A stretch of DNA of 63,109 nucleotides from CAZEAN01 sp964510225 (GCA_964510225.1 CAZEAN010000018.1:1-63109); one strand, 5' to 3'; positions 27,988 to 37,454 are shown, counted from the stretch's first letter. Translations and numbers: made by a program. The notes: generated by a model not told the origin, from the sequence alone.

Positions 27988-28905
27988 TTAGGCAACCGGG
28001 ACGTCTGCGGAGCGTCTCCAACGCGTAACCTCTTGGGCAAGAGCGCCAAAGAAAATCAGCCAAACACGCTGCGGGAACCGCCAGAGATGAGCCTCCCGGT
28101 CCATGCAGCCCTGCAGATATGGCCCAAGCTGAGGGTCTGCCATCATTCTTTCCAGCGTGATGGTGTCGTCGAAGAGGCAGCGCTGGAGATACTTTTCAGC
28201 CGTTGCGCGGTCGTCCAGGTCGAGTGTTCCCTCATACGTGATCGTCCACGATTCGAGTGGCGTCTCGGGTGCATTAGCCTGGAGCGCTTCGATGACCTGT
28301 TCACCGGTACTGTAGGGCTCAGTCATGCCCGATAAGCTGGATTGCAAGTACAAGTCATGAAAGCGAACGTAGTGCGCATCGCGACTCGCATGCGCAATGA
28401 AACCGAGCCCCGACGGGTCGAGGACCGCGCGCATCCGGGCCAGCCCAACACCAAGTTCACTGGGAGGGACGCAGTAGAGCGCATGGGTCGCCCAGACGAT
28501 CGGGTAAGGAACCTCGGGAGCTTGGAGTTCCTGGATGGGTATTGGAAACTCTTCTGCGGGGTGAAATGGAGCGACTAGTACACTCCGAGCGGTCTCGATC
28601 GAGAAGCTTGACGGGTCGAGTAGTCCATATCCGACCCGCAAGCCGTCGAGATCACTTAAACAAGCGTACTGTTGAAGGGCTTGAGGAAACTTACCACTCC
28701 CGCAAGCAACGTCGAGGAGCCGGAGGGATCCACCGAAGCGCCCGGAGAGAGTCCGGAAAACCTCTCTCCAGTCCAGTTCTTCAGCCAATAGGCGATAATC
28801 AAAGGTGGCAAGCTGATAGAAGGCGTCCATCCCGACGCGGCCCTGCTCGCTCCAATGCTGGCAGCTCCGCTCGAAGGTGCTGAGTTGGGGGATCTCGTTG
28901 CTCAT
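27988..28905 (-). CDS. Class I SAM methyltransferase (second of the pair)
   Basis: 305-residue methyltransferase with motif I LLDVACGSGKF (residues 63-73), an acidic position in GLLDPSS (strand 2), and THALYCVPPSEL corresponding to the HSLYYV region of the neighbouring methyltransferase, so the two look distantly related. It probably acts on a small molecule. The ATG overlaps the stop of the upstream dioxygenase by four bases (ATGA), which ties it to that enzyme. It is convergent with the other methyltransferase. The N-terminal 55 residues are helical, and the C-terminal third carries YLQGCMDREAH and IFFGAL segments with no family I recognise. Confidence 0.75.
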   Translation of the reverse strand: MSNEIPQLSTFERSCQHWSEQGRVGMDAFYQLATFDYRLLAEELDWREVFRTLSGRFGGSLRLLDVACGSGKFPQALQQYACLSDLDGLRVGYGLLDPSSFSIETARSVLVAPFHPAEEFPIPIQELQAPEVPYPIVWATHALYCVPPSELGVGLARMRAVLDPSGLGFIAHASRDAHYVRFHDLYLQSSLSGMTEPYSTGEQVIEALQANAPETPLESWTITYEGTLDLDDRATAEKYLQRCLFDDTITLERMMADPQLGPYLQGCMDREAHLWRFPQRVWLIFFGALAQEVTRWRRSADVPVA

Positions 28906-29906
28906 ACGGTTTCCCCTTCTGGAGGATAGAGGACTGGATTCAGGGGCGTATCGATGACCTCGCCGGGCTCAATCCCAGGCATGAAGCCGCGCCAGTCGCC
29001 GTTGACCATGTGTGGGGCATCAATCACTCGGGATCCGTCCTCGAAATAGGTGGTCGCCAAGACCATCCGGGGCGTGGTTGTCAGGTTGGGTCCTGCGGTG
29101 TGGAAGTTACGGTTGTGATGGTAGCTGACTTCGCCGAGTTCAAAGGGGGTTTGGTTGACCTCCACTTCCAAATCTCGGAAGCGTTCCATGATCCGTCGAT
29201 CGTAGCTGGTGTCGAATTTGTTAAACGGGATATCGCTGACCGATTCCACAAGGTGGAGCCCCTTGGCGAACCCAAGTGGGCCCATGATGTCGGGAATCGC
29301 TTGTACCGGAGCCCACACGGTGCAGACGTTTTGAGTCGCGATCGGGAAGTGGTGATCGTCGTAGTGCCACGGCGTCCGTCCGCAACCTGGCTGCTTCGAG
29401 AGCCCGTTATCGTGGTAGAGCCGGACAGCCGAAACGCCGAGCAAGTCCGCCGCGATCTTTGCGAGTCGAGGACTAAAGACGAACGCACGGACAATCTGGC
29501 TCCGCTCCCACATCATTTCAAGGCTACCGAATTGGCTCCCGAGTCGGTCGCCCACCTCCTTGAACAACCTCGACATCTCGCGCCGGAGCGTCCCGAGGGC
29601 AGCGGGGGAGAGCACTTGCTTTAGCTTGATGAAACCATCAGATCGGAACGATTCGACTTGATCCGCGGTAATCGGGTAAGGCGTTGCCAGCTCTTCCAGG
29701 AGTGCTGCTGGGTCGGGCTCGGGCGGAACCGGGGGCTCTACGATCTCGACGAGCTGTTGGCCGTTGCCATCAGAGCCGTTCTCGGCGAGGGACATATACC
29801 AGTTCCACCACTGCTGATTGTCCTGGTCCCATTCGCGGTCGACCTCGAGAGTGCTTGCATGCTCTGCAGAGAGATGCTGGTTTAATCGCTGAGATTCATC
29901 ACTCAT
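28902..29906 (-). CDS. Phytanoyl-CoA dioxygenase (PhyH)-family Fe(II)/2-oxoglutarate oxygenase
   Basis: 334-residue non-heme iron oxygenase expected to hydroxylate a small substrate using O2 and 2-oxoglutarate. The iron triad is visible: His181 and Asp183 in WHYDDHHFP and the distal His269 in NFHTAGPN, with Arg280 (TTPRMVL) placed to bind 2-oxoglutarate. FRSDGFIKLKQVLSP near residue 90 is the usual PhyH opening. The first 80 residues are an acidic extension with no signal peptide. It starts at ATG 29906 with AGGA eight bases upstream. It lies between the MFS gene and a coupled methyltransferase. Substrate unknown; these enzymes are common in tailoring of secondary metabolites. Confidence 0.88.
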   Translation of the reverse strand: MSDESQRLNQHLSAEHASTLEVDREWDQDNQQWWNWYMSLAENGSDGNGQQLVEIVEPPVPPEPDPAALLEELATPYPITADQVESFRSDGFIKLKQVLSPAALGTLRREMSRLFKEVGDRLGSQFGSLEMMWERSQIVRAFVFSPRLAKIAADLLGVSAVRLYHDNGLSKQPGCGRTPWHYDDHHFPIATQNVCTVWAPVQAIPDIMGPLGFAKGLHLVESVSDIPFNKFDTSYDRRIMERFRDLEVEVNQTPFELGEVSYHHNRNFHTAGPNLTTTPRMVLATTYFEDGSRVIDAPHMVNGDWRGFMPGIEPGEVIDTPLNPVLYPPEGETV

Positions 29907-29942
29907 CTCGATAATCCTATTTGACGTGGGCGGGCCACCCGA

Positions 29943-31382
29943 TCAAGATCTATCACGATCGAACCTCGGTTGGAAAGACCGACCGAGTTTTTTTACTAAT
30001 CCATCCTCGCTGGATTGAACCCCGCGCTGCAAGAGAGCGGCCGCAACCATCCCCAACAAAGAGACGACGGCCAGGAATAGGTAGAGGACATGATACCCCC
30101 TTGCCTCGCCGGACCAGTGGTCAATGAGCCAACCACCTAAAAACGGCATCACGATCTCCGGTGTAAATCCCAGGAAGGAGACGACTCCTACGGCCGTCCC
30201 CGTCATCCCCAGCGGGATCTTGGTCTCTTCAAGAAGCGCGAAATAGACGCCTCGGAGTGCGAAGAAACCGAGGCTGCAGATCAAGACACTGCCCCAGAGG
30301 AGTCCGACCGTCGCCCCCCCTGGCGGCGCGACGACCATCCCGACGTAAGCGACTCCCGTAAACACAAAACTCCCGATAACAACCCGAGAGGGGGAGGAAC
30401 GATCGGCAAGAAGCCCAGCCCCGATTGCCCCGATCGGTCTCATCCAACTGCTAAAGGCACTGAGACCGGCGGCTTGAACATCAGACCATTCCCAGATATC
30501 GCGAGCGAATTGTGAGAAGTAGTCGAGCCCTTTGAAGGCGCTGTATGCCGAAAAGACCACGGCGGCCTGTAACCAGACTCTCGGCCTCCTGATCGCCTCG
30601 ATCAAGTGACCGGAGAGGAGGACCCGAGCCGAGGTATCGCGAGGCGGTCGACTCATCGGCGGGAGAAACAACCAGCAGCAACCGGCAGCCAAGACCGATG
30701 CCGCTGTGTAGAGGTAGATCGCACTTAAAACGGCATCAACGCGTTGCTCTGAGGTCGCGGAGACCCCTCCGTCCGGTAACCAGCTCGCAAAGATCCACAA
30801 CGCGATCATCGCCCAGAGTGCCGCCAAGAGTCCCCGACCACCGTCAAGGAGCCCGAACGCCGTCCCCTGCAGATTGAGTCCTCCCCATTCGCGGGTCGCC
30901 CGGATCAAGGCAGACCAAAACGGGAGCACGGTCAAGATACCCCAGAGGGCATAGAGCAGGCACAAGCCAGGGAACGAGGGAATCGAGGCCATGAAGAAGC
31001 CGGTCGCACCAGTCCCCAGGAGCGAAAACACGAGAAGCCCCCGGGCCGGGAACCAATCGGCAAGCCCCCCACCGATGAGATAGCCCACCATCGCCACGAA
31101 GCCATAGAGCGAGCCGAGGATCCCGAGTTGGGTCTGGGTGAGATCGAAGACCTCAAGGAAGGCGGGGCGGAAGTAGCGCGTGACATGGAACGGAAGCCCG
31201 TAGATCGCCTCCCCAGCTAGAACAAGACTGAATAGCATCAGCGAACGACGGAGTCCTGATCGTGGAGGATCGAGCCGTATTGAATTCAAGTAAATGGCCC
31301 TTGAGTGGCATGGCAACAAACGAGTCGACAGAGGGTTGGAATGGAGGAGGATCCCAAGGGAGCGACCTGTCTCAATGATCAT
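29943..31382 (-). CDS. MFS transporter
   Basis: 479-residue major facilitator with about twelve transmembrane helices from residue ~50 on and a central cytoplasmic loop (~240-265). The loop-2/3 signature G-x-L-A-D-x-x-G-R-R appears in altered form as GGGLADWFPARG. The overall look (TQTQLGILGSLYGFVAM, GTAFGLLDGGRGLLAAL) resembles OPA-type phosphate-ester/organic-anion antiporters, but this is by eye. The ATG at 31382 has a Gly-rich site almost touching it and gives a 45-residue hydrophilic N-terminus; the true start could be later (Met at 31238). It ends 36 bases before the PhyH gene, so it is likely the importer or exporter of that locus. Confidence 0.85.
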   Translation of the reverse strand: MIIETGRSLGILLHSNPLSTRLLPCHSRAIYLNSIRLDPPRSGLRRSLMLFSLVLAGEAIYGLPFHVTRYFRPAFLEVFDLTQTQLGILGSLYGFVAMVGYLIGGGLADWFPARGLLVFSLLGTGATGFFMASIPSFPGLCLLYALWGILTVLPFWSALIRATREWGGLNLQGTAFGLLDGGRGLLAALWAMIALWIFASWLPDGGVSATSEQRVDAVLSAIYLYTAASVLAAGCCWLFLPPMSRPPRDTSARVLLSGHLIEAIRRPRVWLQAAVVFSAYSAFKGLDYFSQFARDIWEWSDVQAAGLSAFSSWMRPIGAIGAGLLADRSSPSRVVIGSFVFTGVAYVGMVVAPPGGATVGLLWGSVLICSLGFFALRGVYFALLEETKIPLGMTGTAVGVVSFLGFTPEIVMPFLGGWLIDHWSGEARGYHVLYLFLAVVSLLGMVAAALLQRGVQSSEDGLVKKLGRSFQPRFDRDRS

Positions 31383-31678
31383 TCTCCCAGGTCTTTAAGT
31401 CGAGTGCCAGGGGGCGACCCGCTTCACGAAAACGACCTACTGTCCTTTAACAGGCTTCGGCTCGTAAGGCATTTCTGAGTTGCTTTGCTCTGGGCAACAC
31501 GAACACAACCCTAGTGCAGCAAATCTGGCCTGAAATGTCCGGTTTCCTCCGCGGCCGTCAACTAACTTAGGGGCATCCTACGCTCACTCTCTCCCGTTGG
31601 TACGAGGGATCCGAACCAACGCGTAGAAGGTGCCCGTCCAACTTACCCCAACGACACAACATTGAGGACCACGTGACG

Positions 31679-32338
31679 ATGTATACCCGATGGCTTGCCT
31701 TGGGACTACTCACCGCGCTTCTGCTCACTCCATCTGCGCAAGCAGAGATACTGATCGGCAATCTCGTGGGATCGAACGACAACCTTGCTACAACAGCGAT
31801 TGGATTACATACAAAGGTTGCGGGATTTACACTACCCGACACCGCTTACGAGATCGATTCGGTGACCTTGCGACTGGACATCGGAAACGTCGATACGGTA
31901 CTCAGGTTGCAGATCTTCGACGATAATGGAGGAAGCCCAGGGACATCGATCCAGAACTTCGACAGCCCTACCGTCTCGGCAACGGGAACTGATAGTTTTG
32001 TCTTTACGCCGACCTCGACCGTCACGCTTCAGGCTAATGAGACCTATTGGGTGGTCCCAGGCCTGTCATCAGGAAGCATCTACTCTTGGAGTGCCAGTGA
32101 TCCGGGCATCACTCCCACGGGTATTGCGACGAATGCGGGCTACTTGTACAACGGTGATTCCTCTAGCACCTTAAATACCTACCAAATCGACGCAACAATC
32201 GCGAGTGCCGTTCCTGAGCCTTCCACCTTCGTTCTTTTTGGCACTGTAGTCGGTTGTGGACTGGTGGTTCAAGGGGTCCGTCACTACCGAGCGCGACGAA
32301 TGCAAGGTGAATCTCACGACGATGACGAAATCGTCTGA
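31679..32338 (+). CDS. PEP-CTERM anchored secreted protein
   Basis: 219-residue exported protein. Signal peptide at residues 1-~22 (SAQA cleavage region). The body is beta-rich with repeated Thr/Ser/Asp and fits the choice-of-anchor R-type domain often found before PEP-CTERM signals. The sorting signal is VPEPSTF near residue 178, then a hydrophobic helix, then RHYRARR. It ends with an extra acidic tail (SHDDDEIV) after the basic cluster, which is unusual because the basic cluster is normally terminal. ATG 31679 and GTG 31673 share the GAGGA site at 31663-31667; I prefer the ATG on spacing. The exosortase that would process it is not in the window. Confidence 0.85.
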   Translation: MYTRWLALGLLTALLLTPSAQAEILIGNLVGSNDNLATTAIGLHTKVAGFTLPDTAYEIDSVTLRLDIGNVDTVLRLQIFDDNGGSPGTSIQNFDSPTVSATGTDSFVFTPTSTVTLQANETYWVVPGLSSGSIYSWSASDPGITPTGIATNAGYLYNGDSSSTLNTYQIDATIASAVPEPSTFVLFGTVVGCGLVVQGVRHYRARRMQGESHDDDEIV

Positions 32339-32690
32339 GGCTGCAACGCGTCCTTGACTGGAGCTTTGACGGATCGCTGCGGCTCTGGCGGCTCTGAATG
32401 TATGATCAATAGCCCGCGACACTTTGATCCTTCATATCAAGTTGTCAGCGATTCAGTGAGAGATTGTTCCCCAGGAACCCGTTGCCCCTCTCTGCAGACG
32501 ACTCGAAGGATCAGTGACTCCTGATTCTGGGCAGCCGGTTCCTGAGAGATGACTTTCTCCGGAACAAAGCGCAAAGCATCGAAGAAGATCGGAGGGCTCG
32601 ACGAGGATCCCTCCACGAACAGTGGACGGGTTCGCTATGATAATATTGCCCAAATTCAAGCAAGTCTTCTGACGATTGGCGATTGAACCA
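32339..32690. other. Intergenic region before the aminotransferase
   Basis: 352 bases with no convincing gene. An AT-rich stretch with tatgataat (32636-32644) could serve as a -10 element for the aminotransferase, but I find no well-spaced -35 match. Nothing else stands out. Confidence 0.35.
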
Positions 32691-33851
32691 ATGCGTAAAC
32701 CACGACTGATGGCTCCGGGACCAGCCCCGGTTCCCGAAGAAGTTCTCCTCGAAATGGCCAAGCCGGTCATCCATTCGCGTGACCCACGGACCAAAGAAGG
32801 AATCAAACTGGCGGTTGAGGGTCTTCAAGAGGTCTTCCGGACCTCGAATGAGATCGCGATCCTCGCCGCAACTGGCACCGGAGCAATGGAAGCGGCCGCG
32901 ATCCATGGGATTCCGCCTGGAAAGAAGGGCTTGGTCGTCAATGCCGGCTGGTTTGGTCTCCGATGGTCGAAGATCTGCACGGCCCTCGGCATCGAACACG
33001 AAACCATCGACTTCGACTGGGGCCAGCCCGCTGATCCCGCCAAGATCGCCGCTGCGCTCGAAGGTCGCGACGACATCGCAATGGTGATGGCGACACTCAG
33101 TGAAACCTCAACCGGCACGGGCCACCCGATCGAAGCAATCGGCGAAATCGTCGCCGGCACCAACGCCTTGCTCGCCGTTGATGGAATCTCCGGCGTCGGT
33201 GCCATGGAGTGCCGAACCGACGACTGGAAAATCGACTTCCTCTGCGTCGGATCTCAGAAAGCCTTGATGCTCCCGCCTGGCTTGGCCTTTGTCGCAATCA
33301 GCACTAAGGCCGCGGAACGGATGGATTCCTTCGAGCAACGTGCCTTTTACTTCAACTTGAAGGCAGCGCGGAAAAAGCTCGATACCTTTGACACTCCTTA
33401 CACCCCAGCGCACTCGATGATCTTCGGTCTCGTAAAGGCGTTAGAAAAGATCAAGGCCGAAGGGGTCGAAGAGATCTGGGCTCGTCACCGACGGATGAGT
33501 GAAGCCTGCCAGGCCGGAGTCAAAGCCCTCGGACTTGAACTCTTCAGCGCTCGACCTGCCGAAGGCTTGACCGCCTTCTTCGTCCCGGAAGGGATCAAAG
33601 ACACCGACATTCGGAAGAAGCTCGACGAGCGTTTCGGAATCACCTTTGTCGGCGGTCAAGACAAACTCAAAGGTCGGATCGTCCGGATCGGCCACATGGG
33701 CTACAACGACGAACTCGACGTCATCGGTGCCTTGGCTGCACTCGAAATGGTCCTCGCCGATCTCGGCCACGAGATCGATCCCGGTGCCGCCGTCACTGCT
33801 GCCCAGCGCGTCTTGATCGGTCAACACACAGCGGTCGCTGCCGCTCTCTGA
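32691..33851 (+). CDS. Class V aminotransferase (alanine-glyoxylate / serine-pyruvate type)
   Basis: 386-residue PLP enzyme. The fold is marked by the N-terminal MAPGPAPVPEEVL, the PLP-ring contact TGTGAMEAA (residues 61-69), Asp164 in VDGISGVG that binds the PLP nitrogen, and the PLP-forming Lys190 in GSQKALMLPPG. The SQK-x-L-x-x-P-P-G motif is typical of alanine-glyoxylate and serine-pyruvate aminotransferases, and close relatives include phosphonate and taurine-pathway enzymes, so the exact amino donor is uncertain. ATG 32691 begins the conserved region; no strong ribosome site is visible. It is monocistronic and ends before a hairpin facing a convergent membrane acyltransferase gene. Confidence 0.9.
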   Translation: MRKPRLMAPGPAPVPEEVLLEMAKPVIHSRDPRTKEGIKLAVEGLQEVFRTSNEIAILAATGTGAMEAAAIHGIPPGKKGLVVNAGWFGLRWSKICTALGIEHETIDFDWGQPADPAKIAAALEGRDDIAMVMATLSETSTGTGHPIEAIGEIVAGTNALLAVDGISGVGAMECRTDDWKIDFLCVGSQKALMLPPGLAFVAISTKAAERMDSFEQRAFYFNLKAARKKLDTFDTPYTPAHSMIFGLVKALEKIKAEGVEEIWARHRRMSEACQAGVKALGLELFSARPAEGLTAFFVPEGIKDTDIRKKLDERFGITFVGGQDKLKGRIVRIGHMGYNDELDVIGALAALEMVLADLGHEIDPGAAVTAAQRVLIGQHTAVAAAL

Positions 33852-33897
33852 TTCGTCTGTCGATCAAACCGCTGGGAAAGTACCGTTTTCCAGCCAG

Positions 33898-33927
33898 CCA
33901 CAGGCGGTCAAAGTGAACCGTCTGTGG
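33898..33927. terminator. Hairpin between convergent genes
   Basis: Inverted repeat ccacaggcggt / accgtctgtgg (11 bp with one G-T type mismatch, 8-base loop) between the aminotransferase stop and the convergent acyltransferase stop. There is no T-run on either side. Likely a shared transcription-end or blocking hairpin. Confidence 0.5.
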
Positions 33928-33968
33928 CAATCGTTAGGTTCACTGCCCGTTTATGATCAACCGAGAAT

Positions 33969-35081
33969 TCAAGCCATCCGGGCCGCCCGCTTAGCACCCA
34001 GAGAATAAGCATGTCTCCACTTTGTAACGGAGTATGCTAAGACGATCATCGTGAACACAACGATCACCCGGGTGATCATCGTCATCGAGGCTGCCTCTGG
34101 GACTGTAAGGAGGCTCAGGAGTAGGTTCGAAGTAATGAAGAACGTGAGCGAGTTCTGACCAATTACAAGGATGCTCTGGTTGGTGAGATATGGCCGAAGC
34201 CGATCGATTGTCAGTAGGTAACGAACGACAAGCAACGCCGCGAATACCAAGGCAGCGCGAACAAAGGGATCCATCACCTTCGAATCGGTTAGGAGATGAT
34301 ACCTCGGCCAGGAGAGCACAAGGACGGCGTGTACGACAAGCACACAGAACGCCACCCTTGCTGCCTGCGGACGTACTGCACTGATCCGACGGGTAACCGA
34401 AGCATCCAAGTAGCGCGATGCCAACATCCCGAGCAAGAAAATAAGAAGCGATGCTAAGAGAGAATACTTCAGCCCGTAACTCCCTAGACCCGCCAGTAAC
34501 CCGATGGCAAGGCTCTCCGATTCACCATCGGGCGTCAGGCGCAGAATCGTCCAGTACACGATACAAACCGAGACCGTATGTGCGATGAGCCCGAATTGAC
34601 CCGAACCAAACTTCAAGATCACGGGCGCAATCATGTAGATAAACGCAAATGTAACGAGCACTTTGGCGAAGAACGGATGCAAGTAGAAGAAATGGTAGAA
34701 AGAAGGTTCGAACGGAGAACCCGTCGCAAGGCGGAGCAAGACAACGTATGCCAGATAGACACCAAGTATCTGGCATCCCTTCCTGACCAGTTTGAGTGTG
34801 GTCTTCCGGCTATCTTGCTTCATACGCGGGAGGTAAATCTGGTAGGCCATGTAGCCTGCCGTAAAGAGGAAGAATGAACCAACATGGAAGAGCCGCGACC
34901 GGACAAATCCGGGCGGATAGGCTATGAACTCAAGATCGAAACGGTTGTTGAAGTGGAGAATAACCGAGTTGACGATCATCACTACCCTGATCAGATCGAA
35001 CTCGAGCCTTCGATTCCTTTGAATCATCGAAGCGGGCTTGACGTTGGTTCTCAGCGTCGAGGGTGCCAATACTTGAGTCAT
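33969..35081 (-). CDS. Acyltransferase-3-like integral membrane protein
   Basis: 370-residue protein with about ten transmembrane helices. The N-terminal RLEFDLIRVVMIVNSVILHF matches the start of acyltransferase-3/OpgC-type proteins, where Arg-x-x-(D/E)-x-x-R and a helix-1 histidine are used to acylate surface sugars across the membrane. The remaining helices follow the usual pattern, with basic C-terminus. GAGGTG lies five bases before ATG 35081. It is flanked upstream by an AT-rich region and has no obvious partner gene. I am fairly sure of the superfamily but not of substrate. Confidence 0.7.
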   Translation of the reverse strand: MTQVLAPSTLRTNVKPASMIQRNRRLEFDLIRVVMIVNSVILHFNNRFDLEFIAYPPGFVRSRLFHVGSFFLFTAGYMAYQIYLPRMKQDSRKTTLKLVRKGCQILGVYLAYVVLLRLATGSPFEPSFYHFFYLHPFFAKVLVTFAFIYMIAPVILKFGSGQFGLIAHTVSVCIVYWTILRLTPDGESESLAIGLLAGLGSYGLKYSLLASLLIFLLGMLASRYLDASVTRRISAVRPQAARVAFCVLVVHAVLVLSWPRYHLLTDSKVMDPFVRAALVFAALLVVRYLLTIDRLRPYLTNQSILVIGQNSLTFFITSNLLLSLLTVPEAASMTMITRVIVVFTMIVLAYSVTKWRHAYSLGAKRAARMA

Positions 35082-35651
35082 TTTAACACCTCATTGCCAA
35101 AACATTTTTCCATGTTCTTGGTTCTTACTTACAATAATTACATAGCTTACAATAATTATTTTGTAGCATTACATCGCTGCAAACTCCCTTCGGATCCCCG
35201 CGCACGGAACTCAGTCGGATCCAGACCGACTCGCTGCAACAGAGGGTTGTCCGTCAGTCAATCATAGTTCGCGACTCGGATCTCAGTGCTGAGGCGATCG
35301 GGTAACGATGACTGGCGATGATTGTTGGAGTGAAAAATTGTCTAAACAATCACAAGAGAAAAAGAGACATTTGCCAAGGTTTCTAGGTCGAGATTATGTG
35401 TTAACACCAGTTTACAATATGCTTGCATATACGCTTAAGATCGTTGATCGAGAACCGCTCTCGGTTTCTTGGAGAGCTGTCAATGGCGCCTCGGCTGCGG
35501 TTGCGATCAAGAACGCTGTTCGCTTGTCGCGCCGAGAAGAGGCAATGATATAAACTGGGTGCAGTGTCCCACCATCGAACCAAATCGGTCTCATGAGGAT
35601 CGAGAGGAGCGGAGAAAACTTGATCTTGGCTGATGGGTGAGAAGTCTCCAA
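35082..35651. other. AT-rich intergenic region
   Basis: 570 bases between the acyltransferase start and the purM stop. Bases 35095-35170 are strongly AT-rich with repeated acaataatta-like words, probably promoter-proximal DNA for the acyltransferase. Short frames on both strands (for example 35308-35553) lack ribosome sites and domain character. I see no gene. Confidence 0.4.
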
Positions 35652-36731
35652 TCACTCTTGTTCATCAACCAGAGTGACGGCCCGAGCGCCCGAGATCACG
35701 TCGCCGATCATCCAGGCAGGGACACCAGCCTTCTCGTGGAGATAGCGGACGATCGGTTCGGCGTAGTAGGGCGAGACGATGAGAATCAGGCCAATCCCGA
35801 CATTGAAGACGCGGAAGAGTTCGGCATCGGGGAGTTTACCAATCGACTGGAGCCAAGGGAAAACGGGAGGGATCTCCCAAGAGCCTCGGTGAATCCGGAT
35901 TCCGAGCCCTTCAGGCAAAATCCGAGGTGGGTTGTCGATTAAGCCGCCACCCGTGATGTGGGCCATCGCGTGGACAATCCGCTTTACCCGATATTGGCGA
36001 TAGACCGTCCGGATCGCCTTGGTGTAAATCCGGGTCGGGATCAGAAACTCGTCAGCGACCGTCCGTCCAAGCTCCGGAACGAAGGAATCGGGCTGGAGTC
36101 CCGCAACCTCAAACGCAAGCTTGCGCGCAAGACTGAAGCCATTCGCATGGAGCCCGGAACTCGCCAAGCCAATGATCTTGTCACCCTCGCGAACCTCGGC
36201 CCCTTTGAGGATCTGAGAACGCTCAACTACGCCGAGACAAAACCCAGCGAGATCATATTCCCCTGGTTGATAGAATTCGGGCAAGATCGCCGTCTCGCCG
36301 CCAATCAACGAGCATTCAGCCTCGATGCAGCCGTCACTAATCCCCCGGACGATTGCCGAGGTCAGTTCCGGGTCATCGCGACTCATCGCCACATAATCAA
36401 GAAACAAGAGCGGCTCGGCCCCAGCGCAAAGGCAGTCGTTGACTGACATTGCGACCAAGTCGATTCCAACCGTTTGATGTCTCCCGGTCGCAAAGGCGAG
36501 CTTGAGTTTCGTGCCGACCCCATCGGTCGAGGCCACTAGAACAGGGTCCTTGTACGTCCGGGTGAAGAGCCGGATCTGGTCATCAAGGCGAAAGAGACCT
36601 GCGAATCCCCCTGGCCAGTCGATCACTCGGGTTGAAAAAGTCCGTCGGAGAAGCGGGGCGATCCCTTGGATCGTCCGGTCATAGGTTTCCAGGTCAACCC
36701 CGGCGGACCGGTAGTCAGTTGGTTCTGCCAT
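35652..36731 (-). CDS. purM: Phosphoribosylformylglycinamidine cyclo-ligase (AIR synthetase)
   Basis: 359-residue enzyme closing the imidazole ring in de novo purine synthesis (FGAM + ATP to AIR), cytoplasmic. Diagnostic motifs are YRSAGVDLE at the N-terminus, VASTDGVGTKLKLA, the VAMSVND segment, GGETAILPEFY and GLASSGLHANGFSLAR in the ATP-grasping PurM fold, plus HITGGGLIDNPPRILP in the C-terminal half. The length is normal for the family. ATG 36731 gives the conserved start; no Shine-Dalgarno is visible. It stands alone, divergent from the cytochrome gene, as purM often does in this phylum. Confidence 0.96.
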   Translation of the reverse strand: MAEPTDYRSAGVDLETYDRTIQGIAPLLRRTFSTRVIDWPGGFAGLFRLDDQIRLFTRTYKDPVLVASTDGVGTKLKLAFATGRHQTVGIDLVAMSVNDCLCAGAEPLLFLDYVAMSRDDPELTSAIVRGISDGCIEAECSLIGGETAILPEFYQPGEYDLAGFCLGVVERSQILKGAEVREGDKIIGLASSGLHANGFSLARKLAFEVAGLQPDSFVPELGRTVADEFLIPTRIYTKAIRTVYRQYRVKRIVHAMAHITGGGLIDNPPRILPEGLGIRIHRGSWEIPPVFPWLQSIGKLPDAELFRVFNVGIGLILIVSPYYAEPIVRYLHEKAGVPAWMIGDVISGARAVTLVDEQE

Positions 36732-36986
36732 AAGCTTCGGAATCGATGACGAGATCTGGGGGATTCGGGAGGGTTTGTTCAGTTCTCGGATCTCAAGTCT
36801 ACCAGAGGGCTCACTCGACCGGCATGGAAGCTTGCAATCTCAAGTCGAGGAATCTATGGTGAAGAGACCGCTTGAACCACGCCTGGACGGGTTGCTGAAG
36901 CCCTAACATTAAAGTGGAATCACCAACCCCCTGCCATCGTGACTCACATTGAATCACCGTTTCAAGAATCTTGGAGAATCCGACTC

Positions 36987-37454
36987 ATGAACCTGCGCAA
37001 ATGGTCTGCGCTGGCGATCAGTACGTCCTTGATCGCTCTGCTCTCGGCTGGTCTGATCGGCGCTGCACCACAAGACGACGAGAAGGAAGAAGAAACCCTC
37101 GAAAAGCTGATGGAAGGCGTCAGCTCGGCGAACAGCCGAATCAACCGATACGTCCGGACCCCGGTCGCCTTCCGAAAGTATAAAGATGATATCGTCGAAT
37201 ACTCCGAAAGCCTTGTCGAACTGGGCAAGAAATCGAAGAAGCGCGAAGAAGAAGCAATCAAGAAAGTGGTCGAAGGCACCAAGGATCCGAAGAAAAAGTG
37301 GGCAGAACTGATGGACGCATTTATCGAGGCGTCCGAAGAATTGGTCGAAACCGCCAAGGGTGGTGACCAAGCCAAGGCCAAAGCCGCTCACACGACTGTC
37401 AAACGGACCTGCGCTGATTGTCACAAGGTCTTCCGCCACGAAGACGACTTCTGA
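36987..37454 (+). CDS. Cytochrome c'-like exported monoheme protein
   Basis: 155-residue secreted protein: signal peptide at residues 1-~27, a very Lys/Glu-rich four-helix body, and one heme-binding CADCH motif near the C-terminus (Cys142, Cys145, His146) followed by KVFRHEDDF. The C-terminal CxxCHKxFR placement is that of the cytochrome c' (Cytochrome_C_2) family, whose members bind gases or shuttle electrons in the periplasm. ATG 36987 was chosen because GGAG lies ten bases upstream and the signal peptide then starts properly; the open frame reaches 36939. A strong intrinsic terminator follows. Confidence 0.85.
   Translation: MNLRKWSALAISTSLIALLSAGLIGAAPQDDEKEEETLEKLMEGVSSANSRINRYVRTPVAFRKYKDDIVEYSESLVELGKKSKKREEEAIKKVVEGTKDPKKKWAELMDAFIEASEELVETAKGGDQAKAKAAHTTVKRTCADCHKVFRHEDDF

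Noticed and set aside
31570..31640. tRNA-like sequence with a ggttcggatccc word on the minus strand
   Set aside because: The putative T-arm does not pair and no acceptor or anticodon stem can be drawn.
35308..35553. 81-codon frame in the AT-rich gap before purM
   Set aside because: No ribosome site, no domain character, and overlapping frames on the other strand of similar quality.
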